A DNA stretch of 64,000 nucleotides, from positions 2,604,001-2,668,000 of the forward strand of contig JAULSN010000007.1 of assembly GCA_033439765.1 (NCBI GenBank), read 5' to 3'. Numbering within the stretch: position 1 is the first letter of the stretch; each line of letters begins with the position of its first letter. The notes under the pieces were generated by a model. The model did not search any database. It had not been told where the DNA came from and saw only the letters and a list, made by a program, of their open reading frames with translations. A program made the position numbers and the translations under genes. Shown here piece by piece: positions 21,097 through 31,000 of this stretch. This DNA comes from Lasiosphaeria ovina (lineage: Eukaryota > Ascomycota > Sordariomycetes > Sordariales > Lasiosphaeriaceae).

Positions 21097-21882
21097 CTAT
21101 CTCTTGCTAAACCGCTTCCGGCTTAGCTTACGCCTTAAATCATTTGTGTTCGAGTGACTTTCTTGGGCGCTCAGATATATGTCCATAGCAATATGATCGT
21201 CTCGGTAGTAAGGCTCGCGGTGAATTCGTCTAATATTTCTTTCGAATTTTATAATAGCTTCGAGGGAACCAAAGAGTCGTATTAAATGAACATTAGCAAG
21301 CCGCCGTAGCATAATAGTACCTTGCCTATAGATAACACTGTCCATAGCTTTAAAAGCCGCTATGATACGGGGATCTGTACTTGTAATATTTGTCGGTAAG
21401 GTGATTTTGCGGAGCAATTTTACCTAGTCTGGGAGGGTTTTTTTACAGTTGTCGGCGAAGTTGCTGATTGCGTCAGACCCTATAAGTCTGTTGTAGAGTA
21501 AATTTATTCTTCTAGCTTTTCTTTGCCTCTGGGGGGTTCCTTCTTGAGTTGCCTCTCTTGCAGATGTATTGGTCCATGTCGCTTCAAGTCTGTTGCCATC
21601 ACCTCCATTACGAGAGAGCTCTTGCTCTCCTGGTCGTACCTGCGTTTGTGAGGCTAGCCTGGCTTCGTCCACGTATATATCACCTTGATCCATGACGGTA
21701 TTTACGTTAACAAGCATATCGATATCTATAAGATGAAAAGCTGGTACGTTTGAGTTTCCCATCTCGTAATCTCCTTCGATAGGCTCACTAATGACCATAG
21801 GTTCGAGGACTTCTTCACGAGCTCTATTAGTACTCCCCCTTGGTTTCCATGCCCAGCTTTTAGGGTGTTGTTGTAAGTCCAT
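21097..21882 (-). pseudogene. Repeated-family hypothetical protein, copy A
   Basis: The likely start is ATG 21882. The first 150 residues are polar, then comes a basic segment (EGTPQRQRKARRINLLYN) and a helical region. A TAG stop lies at about 21424. The same register then reads LLRKITLPTNITSTDPRII, LIRLFGSLEAIIKFERNIRR and HIAMDIYLSAQESH to a stop at 21097. A second, more decayed copy lies at 23931-24865 with matching blocks in the same order (FANHFEKALADWITMLQKTA, SNIASSDPHIITAFRLLDEA, IAIDVYISAQE), so this is a dispersed gene family. Its function is unknown; it may be carried by a mobile element. Stops are TAG, as elsewhere here. Confidence 0.5.
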
Positions 21883-21999
21883 CTTTGATGGCTTGCCCGC
21901 CAGCGGGGGTGCTAATTGGTGTAATGCGGCAGGAATCGACTTACTTGACGACGGGCAATAGAGCGATGGCAGGCAGTGCAGGAAGGTCAATATAAAAGT

Positions 22000-23404
22000 A
22001 TTATATAGAAATTTATTCCTCGCTAGGTCCTAGATCCGGGACATGTCGGGGCTCAGGTTGTAGGTGCCAGCATGCTCCCGGGCTCCCGGATCCTGGACCG
22101 CAGCCTCTGTGAGAGCCTTAAAACCGGATTAAAGAGACATAGGAGATAAGTATAAGAAGCGCATGCCTTACTTCCTTCCAGCTTTCGATGGCAGTTGTCC
22201 CAATATACAATATGTGCGCCTTTATGAAATACGACGAGGCCACGCGTCTCATTGGCGAGGATGGATTTGATGCAGATTCTGAAGTCGAATCCATATAGTC
22301 GCTTGAGAAATTTTTCGCCGCACCTGAGTAGGTTATCCCAGACATTCATCAGGTTTTGTGTTAACAACAGCTGCTAGACCTGGGGTCCTGTATGAGTCTT
22401 GGACCATAACCTATCATACTACTGGCCTCCAGGTCCTTGGTCTCCCACTATATGAGTTAACAGACCCAAAATACTCGTATGCTACGTCTGTTATGCAGGA
22501 TTTCCAGCTTAGCCAGGCTTATTTAGCAACAATCTATAAGTCGGAGAGGCGTGGACGATTCTATGCTCAGAAGCTCAAATGTCGTATGTGGACATTTCCC
22601 CCGAAAGTTCAGGATATAATGAATGGCCTCCGTGGACGGGGAGGTATAGAAAGAAGCATTGTAGCGCTATCGAGGGTGCGAGGTGTAGGGCCAGCCAGCC
22701 CTATATCCCGAAGGCATGTCAAACTGTTCCAGCTAGTATTACGCAGCACGGTCGCTTGAAGGCAGTGTTTACTCCGTTCAACTTGCTTTACTGTCTTAAA
22801 GAATAGAGAATGAATATGTGCCGCTCAAAAGGGAATTTGCGCTTATTAAGCGGTCACCATTTTCCAGTGATTCTCAGTTAACTCGCGTCCGGAGGCAACA
22901 TAGCTGCTCCGTGGTGGTGTTCCTGGATTGCCCGGCTTGCACGCCGACTGATCGGTCTAGACAGCCGTGGAGCCGGGAACCGCGGACCCCTAATTTGGGG
23001 GCTCTGTATCCGAGATCCTGGGTTCAGCATCCTGAATTCCGGCTCCTTGGATTCATATCTAAAAATACCAGCCAAACGCTACAGGGGCCCCGTCTGGGGA
23101 ATTGGATCAAGGACGCAACCTGGAGCCCGGATCTGGGTGGCCTGGAGCCAGAATTTTGGTGCTTTAGTGTAACCTAATACCGGGATCCTGGTCCGGCTTC
23201 TCAGGAAACCGCGTTCAGGGAAACCCTTTCCCGTTTTCTTGATGTACTGATAACGAGATGATGTTCACGGATTATAATAATAATAAAAACAAAAACGCCC
23301 CCCGGTTTCGCTAAGTGAGCAGGCATCCAATGAATCCTTATAAACTCTTGATAAATTTGCATCTTATCGCCTGTAATAAGTCTATATAGCAATGCCAACT
23401 ATAT
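22000..23404. other. Gene-poor stretch
   Basis: Short frames on both strands, e.g. minus 22367-22130 (VWDNLLRCGEKFLKRLYGFD) and plus 22490-22760, look faintly protein-like but have no family, start or splice support. GGATCC-type patches lie at 22076-22097 and 23180-23195. Confidence 0.4.
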
Positions 23405-23720
23405 AACTTCCGCTCAAGTCCACCAAAATTTAGGCAAGGACCCACCGAAGTCCAGGCAAGGGTCCACCGAAGTCAGACAAGGACCCACCGAAGTCCAGGC
23501 AAGGGTCCACCGAAGTCAGACAAGGGTCCACCGAAGTCCAGGCAAGGGTCCACCGAAGTCAAGACAAGGGTCCACCGAAGTCCAGGTAAGGGTCCACCGA
23601 AGTCCAGGCAAGGGTCCACCGAAGTCCAGACAAGCCTACTGAAGTCCATGTAGGGCCCACTGAAGCCCCACCAGTCCAGGCAGGCCTCCACCGAAGTTCC
23701 AGCTCGAGACCGCTGAAGTC
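23405..23720 (+). repeat. Minisatellite, GGGTCCACCGAAGTCCAGGCAA units
   Basis: About a dozen tandem units of roughly 20-24 bp with the core GTCCACCGAAGTC; they become more diverged after 23640 (CACTGAAGCC). The repetitive open frames it produces are artefacts. Confidence 0.9.
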
Positions 23721-23930
23721 CCTGTTAGGGCCACAAAAGTACTGATTCAGGTGTCCCAGACGGGTAACGGCAATATCCGCTGGTAAAAAGCCCGACTTCA
23801 GTCCACCCATCACCTTGGGATACCGAAATCCAAAGAACCCCTACCAAAGCACGCTGTACGGTGCATCAGTAACTCTTTCACTCTCCGTTTGCTCCCCAAG
23901 CAAGTCTTGCTTAACCTCTGCAACGGACCC

Positions 23931-24865
23931 CTATATATCAAATGACGGATCCGGTCTGGTCGCTAATTCTGCTATTACCGCGAGACGTTGAGATACCTTA
24001 ATGAGTTTGGCAGGTACACTTTGCATCACGGCGGAGGCAAGGGTTTTCAAGGTCGGTTCATCGATCTTGGTTGATGACCTTTGGCTGAGGTAATTAGTTA
24101 AAGCCGTATAAAACGAGCGAACATACTTACACAACTGCCTCCGCTACCTCTGAGTATATAAGGACGAAGATAGGCGAAGGTTCTGCAAGTATTCTCTAAT
24201 GCCTAGCGATTCGTTTGCGTTCGATTACCTCCCGTCTCGAGGTATTTTTTTATTCCTGAGCGCTAATATACACATCGATGGCGATACTTGCGTTGCGATA
24301 CCCCGAGCATCGGTTCAGGAGCCTTCCGTTCTCCCGATCGGACGCAACAATCCCTTCAAGTGACTCAAATACACGCATCAGCTAAATATAAGCAAGTCTA
24401 GACCGTGTGCTATCCCTACCGGTTCTGGCCTCATCTAGTAACCTGAAGGCAGTTATAATATGGGGGTCTGAGCTTGCTATATTGCTGGGTATTGCGGTTT
24501 TTTGGAGCATTGTTATCCAATCTGCTAAGGCTTTCTCGAAGTGATTGGCAAAGAAGGTAATCACATCCTGTCTGACGAGCCCGGGAATCATACGTAGTAC
24601 TGCTGGCTTTCTCTTATTTGTCTTCTTCTTGGCATGTACTTGTTGGGCTCTTCTTTCTTTGTGGCGACGTCTTTATTTCCCACCTTTGCACGTAGGCGGC
24701 GTATTCCGTGTAATGTGGAGCTGTTGGAGCGAGTTTGTCACTGCCGTTAACGGAGAATTGGTGGTAATAGGGCTGATGCTGATTTCAATGCACTTATCGA
24801 TATTCAGGGAATCGCATATGATGGCTATCCCACACCTAGGAACAATGAAAGTAGTAGCAGCGTAG
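23931..24865 (-). pseudogene. Repeated-family hypothetical protein, copy B
   Basis: This is the minus-strand counterpart of copy A at 21097-21882. Readable blocks are a basic lead (KERRAQQVHAKKKTNKRKP), VRQDVITFFANHFEKALADW, SNIASSDPHIITAFRLL, a TAG at 24382, LMRVFESLEGIV and IAIDVYISAQE, and further 3' pieces to 23931. It has more stops than copy A. It ends about 50 bp from the left end of the second pogo element, so that element may have inserted close to or into this family. Confidence 0.45.
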
Positions 24866-24917
24866 CATATAATCTAAAGGGATAGCGGAAGGGAGGATGT
24901 AACAAACTTATCTAGGC

Positions 24918-26782
24918 TAACGTGCGTGATAAGCGAGTTAGCCAGATAAGCGAGATAGCCACTTCTCACGCGACGCGCCTCTCTTGCACAAAACACCAAA
25001 TTCCTCCACAACCAACAATAGCAACAGCTTCGTACGATACCAGGATAAACCTGGCCCTTAGAGCTCTTCAAATGGATCCAAAACTTAAAGTCCGAGCGGT
25101 AGTAAAGATCTACGATGTTAATAAGGATACCCTTCGAAACCGACGCGACGGTAAACCTGTACGGTATAATATTCCAGCCAACTCACGCAAGCTTACGGAT
25201 TTGGAAGAGAAAACGATTGTTCAATATATTACTGAGCTATATGTACGCGTATTTCATCCCCGGCTTTCATACGTAGAAGATATGGCTAACCGATTGCTAC
25301 GCGAACGCGACGCGCCCCCTATCGGCGTACGATGGGCTCACAACTTCGTCAAGCGCCAGCCAGAACTTCGGACGCGTTTTACGCGTAAATACGACTACCA
25401 GAGGGCTAAATACGAAGATCTAACGATTATTCGCGAGTGGTTTGCCCTTATATATAATATTAAGGTCAAATACGGTATCCTTAACGACGATATTTATAAT
25501 TTCGACGAGACCGGCTTTATAATGGGCATTATTATCGCTACTATGGTAGTTACTACCTTAGAGGGGCGTAGTAGGGCTAAATAGGCCCAGCCTGGTAATC
25601 GAGAGTGGGCTATAGTTATCCAAGGAGTAAATGCTCTAGGCTGGGCCATCCTACTATTTATTATCTTAGCTGGGTAATATTACCTTACTAACTGGTATGA
25701 AGAATGCAACCTCCCGGCCGACTGGCGTATCGTAATAACCGATAATGGCTAGACTACGAATAAGAAAGGTATGGATTGGATTCGTCACTTCGATTTCCAT
25801 ATAGCATCTCGTATAAAGGGTATATACCGGTTATTAATCCTTAATGGCCACGAAAGCCACTACTCTGAAGAATTCGATAACTATTATAAAGAGTATAATA
25901 TTATTATACTTTATATGCCTCCATACTCTTCATATATACTCCAGCCTTTAGATGTTGGTTATTTTGGGCCTTTGAAGAAGGCGTATAGCCGCCAAATTGA
26001 GTAGTTTATACGGATGAATATTATACATATTAGTAAGTTGGAGTTTCTTTATACATTTAGAGAGGCGTTTTTTGCTTCGATTATAGAAAAGAACATCTAG
26101 GGGGGTTTTACCGGAGCTGGCCTTATACCGTACGACCCAGAGAGGGTGATATCTAAGCTAGATATGCGTATTCGGACCCCAACACCCCCAGCCTCAAGCC
26201 CAACCATAGTACTACCTTGGGCCTCCCAAACGCCATACAACCCTCGAGAGGCTACCTCACAATCAGCATTTATTAAAACTCGAATTTCTAACCATTAGGG
26301 CAGCTCTCCAACCCCGATACTGACTGCTATGGATCGATTAGCTAAAGGTATAATGGCTATGATGCACGAGGTGGCTCTTCTACGTACGGAGGTCTTAGCA
26401 TTACGAAAGGCCAATGAGGGGCTTAGTAAGCGACGGAGAGCCAAAAAAACACGTGTGCGGCTTGGAGGGTCACTTACTGTATAAGAGGCACAGGATCTAC
26501 TGGATCAGAAGGCTGTGGGTGAGCAGTTAGACCAGGAAACACGACAAAATAGTGGTCGTGTAGGGGGGTCTCGGACGAAGATTCGGTGCTGTGGTGTGTG
26601 CGGTAAGCCTGGCCATAATGCACGCATATGCAAGGAGGCTGCAGAATCGTCTGATTCATCTATTTCTAATTCAGTTATTGTTATTTCCTAGTATTATGGT
26701 TGTGTAATTAAGGATAGATGTGTTGGGGTGCTAGAAAGTGGATAACTCGCTTATATGGCTAACTCGCTTATCACGCACGTTA
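24918..26782 (+). mobile_element. Fot1/pogo-like DNA transposon, copy 2 (RIP-damaged)
   Basis: 1,865 bp, TA-bounded, with inverted termini starting ACGTGCGTGATAAGCGAG (24918-24965 and 26735-26782) and the same paired GATAAGCGAG boxes as copy 1. The spacer between boxes reads TTAGCC/ATAGCC here against TACACC/TGCACC in copy 1. The orientation is opposite to copy 1. Copy 2 carries a transposase relic with no indel over its whole length. Equal length and divergent terminal spacers suggest two related subfamilies, not a recent duplicate. Confidence 0.9.
25018..26691 (+). pseudogene. Fot1/pogo transposase relic, copy 2
   Basis: The position matching the copy 1 start codon reads ATA (25018), a likely ATG-to-ATA loss. 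One frame of 558 codons runs to TAG at 26689 with seven internal stops (25582, 25675, 25750, 26002, 26098, 26296, 26482; five TAG, two TAA) and no frameshift. Domains in order: HTH (VVKIYDVNKDTLRNRRDGKP), CENP-B-type HTH, DDE nuclease with NFDETGFIMG, LLILNGHESHYS (Asn where the second catalytic Asp is expected) and LQPLDVGYFG, then a coiled segment (MMHEVALLRTEVLALRKAN) and a CCHC knuckle (CCGVCGKPGHNARICK). The stop pattern fits RIP of Gln and Trp codons. Confidence 0.85.
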
Positions 26783-26792
26783 TTTGGCATCC

Positions 26793-26880
26793 ATGATCCC
26801 GGATACGGTTAAGTCGTATCCGGGAATCCGGGCTCCTGGATGACCCGAGGCCGGGATCCGGTACCCATAAACCGGGATCA
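26793..26880. repeat. GATCCGG/CCGGGATC motif cluster beside pogo copy 2
   Basis: Five related CCCGGAT/ATCCGGG patches, several palindromic, begin about 10 bp after the transposon's right end. Confidence 0.55.
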
Positions 26881-27044
26881 AGGTACTTGTGTACCTGTAA
26901 CTCGGTGCCAGTTAGACGATCCGCAAATCAAGGACGCAATCTTCATTATAGCCAGTTCTACCCAAGGTACTATGCCACCCAACGACTTCCCAAACATAGA
27001 TTATCATCCATTAAACGCTGAACATCCTCGAGACGCCGCACAAA

Positions 27045-27409
27045 ATGTCGCATTTCCAACATCCTCCCGGTTTGCTGGGTATTGATCCTGAAACGCTTGG
27101 GCAGTGCGTAAATTTAATATCTTAACGAGATTTTTGCTAATGTGTTACGTTTTTAGACACCTAGCAACGAAGCCGTTCAAATTTGTTGTGGGACACAACG
27201 CAGTGGTGTTTTTCATCCACGAGGGCGTCGTGTCTCGTCTCTCGGGCCCGCTCAACGCTATCGCTAATAGCAGGGCAAAGGAGTCCTAGGAAGACTGCGT
27301 CGTCTGGGAGGATATAGACACCAGCGTTTTCTCACGTTTCGTCCAGTTTGCGTATACCGGTGCTTATACAGGCTTCGTACCTGCCAGGGCTCCCAGATCT
27401 CGAATATAA
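27045..27409 (+). pseudogene. BTB/POZ domain protein fragment
   Basis: Exon 1 27045-27103 (MSHFQHPPGLLGIDPETLG), a 53-bp intron (GTGCGT...TGCTAATG...TTTAG), and exon 2 from 27157. The fused frame reads KPFKFVVGHNAVVFFIHEGV and VSRLSGPLNAIANSRAKES. A TAG at 27287 follows, and then EDCVVWEDIDTSVFSRFVQ and FAYTGAYTGFVPA to a TAA at 27407. This is the pattern of small fungal BTB proteins (FxxxVG, IHxxLV, LNALxN, VxWEDVDExTFxRFxQFAYTGDY). BTB domains dimerise and often recruit Cul3. The C-terminal half of such genes is absent here. Nonsense plus truncation make it a relic. Confidence 0.65.
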
Positions 27410-28080
27410 CAGCACTGGGACTACGGATGTCTACATTTCTATATCAACACCAAAATGATCAAAAAACTCTTCATAATGGGTTTCATAATACTCGCCTCGA
27501 TTGGGATATTCATTGAAGTTGCGATTACGAAATACAGACAGAAACAATCCCTATAAAAGCATGGGAAATTCATAGTCAGATCCAAAGCCTTCAGTCTAGC
27601 TTTTAGCCGTGCGACAGCGGAGCGGACAAGCGTATTAGAGACAGTCCGTATTCTCCCAGGTACATATCATTTCATCTCGGTGGTTTGATCGACTGTGCCT
27701 TTTCTCAAAGTGGTATAGGAGCCGTGGGTGGGGCAAGCTTAAACAAAGCAGACTTACTCTTGGAATGGAAGCTTTTGATAGCGGCAACTCCAGCAGGCAC
27801 GTTCATGTATGCTTAACTCTATTGGTTAGCAGGATAGCTTACATTGGAACCTAGATTCCAGATTCCATCGGCCCACGCAGATTCCGTGCTCCGGGTTCCG
27901 GGTTCCGGGTTCCGGGTTCTGGGACCAGTCTGAGCTGCGGAGCCGGGATCCCGGATCCCGGAGGCTGTAGCCCGCCCCGGCACCTGCCACATGTTCCCCG
28001 GTTCCGCGTTACCTCAAATTCATGTAAGTAGACAGGTTATCAGACCGCCAAGTCTCTGCATCTGATGCTCTACATTGAAG
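27410..28080. other. Intergenic stretch with TCCGGG tandem repeat
   Basis: No gene is seen. A GGTTCC/TCCGGG tandem lies at about 27889-27924 and a CCGGGATCCCGG palindrome pair at 27942-27964, just upstream of the DUF3723 relic. Confidence 0.5.
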
Positions 28081-31000
28081 ATGGGGGAAGATATTGTCGG
28101 TATTATCCAAGTCCCGTTGGACGCCTTTACCTACCAACCCGGCGAAGGAAGAGGTCAAGATGAGGCTGTTACAAAGCTTCTTTACGATCTTTTCGAGAAG
28201 GATTGCCGGCCTAACGAGTGGAGCCACCATATAAAGGGCGAAGTCGATGCCGAAATCTACAACGGAATACTACTTGCCTTAAGCTATTCCGAAGATGAGT
28301 TGCGAAATACTGTACAGACGGGCAAATACCCACAACTGCCTATTCGGGAATGCATTCTTTGCCTCGACGGGCGGCAGAGAATTGCCGCGGCTCGGAGGAG
28401 GTTTGGAACAGATTTCTGGTGGCCTGTAAAGCTCTATCGCAACCGCAACGTTAAGACACTCTCGCGTCAGACCAAACACACAGACGGCGATATATGCTGG
28501 AGAATTCTCCAATTCCATTTTGAAAATACCGAGTTAACCGAGGATTAGAGGTTTGAGCTTTCACCAAGCAAGCGAAAAAACCTCAATCAGCTACTCCAAA
28601 CCGAGGATAGAGACGGTGTAGTGCCTGGCGGACCCATTATGGACTGGCCCCACGTTTACCCGCGGAAGGGCGGATTCAAGTACCAGGGCATTATAACGGC
28701 CCTCTACAACATTCTCAGCATCCCTGGTATGAGAAGAGAGTTTAAGCTTGGAAGTATGCACAAGTACATTACATTACAATGTCTGGACAACCTAGAGCGA
28801 TGCTTACACGCAATCTTCTCTCGAATCTTTCAGATCGCGAGCAACACACTCTCAATTGCACGTCATTTCGATGCCAAATTCATCAGCGATATAGAAGGCC
28901 GCAATCCCTCGAATAGCCGAGATAGAGACTACCTAAGGCATATAATGGATACAGGCCAAGACCTCCCCGAGGTGAAAAACCCGTCTATCCGGCAAACAAT
29001 TACAATAGAGCTTCTCTCTCTCGACGTGATTATTCAAAGCTTCAAGACATTCCACAAAAACATGGTATACTTCACGATTGGGGTTGATATCCTGACTCAA
29101 CATATTCTTGATGAGGAGCCAGATAAAACTCAGAAGGGCAACAAGTCTCCCTTCCAAAGACTACTCAAAGATTGGGCACCGCCGGCCAGGCCGCTCATAG
29201 AGGTACGGGAAGACGTTGTTCAGCCCTTGGTTTCCCTAGACAGTGATTTAGCCTGCCAATTGCTATTTCTCGATGAACTTAGGGATTTCCCTTATTTATT
29301 AAACGAAAAACTCCTCCAAGACAGGCGCGGTGAGCCTCCACCGACAACTAGAAAGGACAATTGGCACGTCTTCCGGCTTCACGCCCGAGCGAGACAACAG
29401 GGATTTTCTACAAACAAAATAAATCGCGGGCTTGATACAGCGCCCCCATTGAGAGGAAGTGTAGAGTGGGAGGAATGGAGGCGGGGATGGGAAGAATTGG
29501 GTGGGGACACACCAACAAAAGACTGGCGATCCGGGACGCCCACCACTCGAAACTATCTTAACTTACAGTGGAATGCCTTCTTTCCCACCCTTCAGCAAGC
29601 TGAGAGCCGAGATCAAGTGACGGCAGCTTTCGTGCAGAAGGACTTTATGGAGATGTTTTTCGGATCATGTTCATACATGATTGACGGACCAGAAATGCCA
29701 GCCGATTAGCCTCATCGACCCCCAACCTTTCTCCAGCTAGGTTTACCTCCTTCTGGTGAATTCCTCGACCAGATAATGCATTCTTCACATACTGAGCAGA
29801 TTTCTGGGCTAAATTCACATAACCAGGGCGGGCCTCTATCTAGCCAAGGATCGGAGCAGGTGCAACAGGCTCGGCAAGACTCCCAAATGGCGGAGACCTC
29901 GGACCTTCCACATAGTGAAACGCCAGTACTTAGTCCGGCGGTGGTGGATACACGAGGACTAATGCTCGCCGAAGCACTTGACAGGGGCGATCATGACGAA
30001 CGTTACAAACCGCGAGGGCGGGGGAGTAAGCCACGTAGCAAATCTCCCACCTCCCGGGGCCTCATCTCCAGAAACCACCGAGAACGGAGTAGGATAGCGC
30101 AGCGGCCTCCAATTCCTCCTCCCAGCCCGATTGCCGTAACGTCAGAAGAGGCGTTGAGGCCGTATGAGGGGCTGGTCAGCCAGCGACAAGCGAATTCACA
30201 GAACCTGCCTCAACCTGCTGAAGATCACAATCGTGAAAGCCGTGAGGTATCTAGGAGAGGAGCTGGGTCGCGTAGTAGATCCACTTTCTCACGAAGTCGT
30301 CACCGCCGAGAACAAGCTAGAGGGTCACCGCGGTCTATAATTACCCCCCCAGGCCCTCGAGCCCCTAGTCCTCCGGTTTCTAGTCCTCCAGCTCCTAGTC
30401 CCCCTATGGGTGAAGCGACAATGGTATCGCCCGCACAGAGCGTTATACAACCCCTTGAGAGACCACAGATCCAGACCACAACCGAAGGCCCGGTCAGCAA
30501 GCAACAGGAAGAGCCAATCCTCAGTACGGCACCGCAAACCCCCATGAATTCTCAGACAGCAGAATTATCTCAGCATAGCGGTGGAAATAGTGCCAACCGT
30601 TACAAGGTATTGAGGAAGGGGGATGGGTTACGGAGCAGATCCCCTTCGCGAAAGCCTAACTACCGATCCCGCCGGGAACGGACTGGAAAAGGGTCACTAC
30701 GATCTATAATACTTCCCCCTGAGCCCGAAGCGGTTACAGAATCCTAGACGAACCTAGAAAATGGGCTACCCGCAGAGATCCTAGCTCACGGGGCCCTGAT
30801 CGGTCAGCTACAAGGGCCCACACCCGACCTGCCTACGCAACAATCACTGATATCAAATGCACCCTCGCATAGCGATATTACCCGAAAAATAGTTCGCCGA
30901 CAGCGGGTCATGGGGTCTTCTAGCCGGTTTAATCCCCTGTCAAACCGGGTGAAAGCATCAGAAAAGCGGTCTCCAGTCCAGCCTCCTAGTCCTATTCCAG

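Noticed and set aside
23473..23813. Repetitive SVDPCLDFGG-type frame
   Set aside because: Produced by the 23.4-kb minisatellite.
24545..24865. 106-codon plus-strand hydrophobic frame
   Set aside because: Antisense to the repeated-family relic, copy B.
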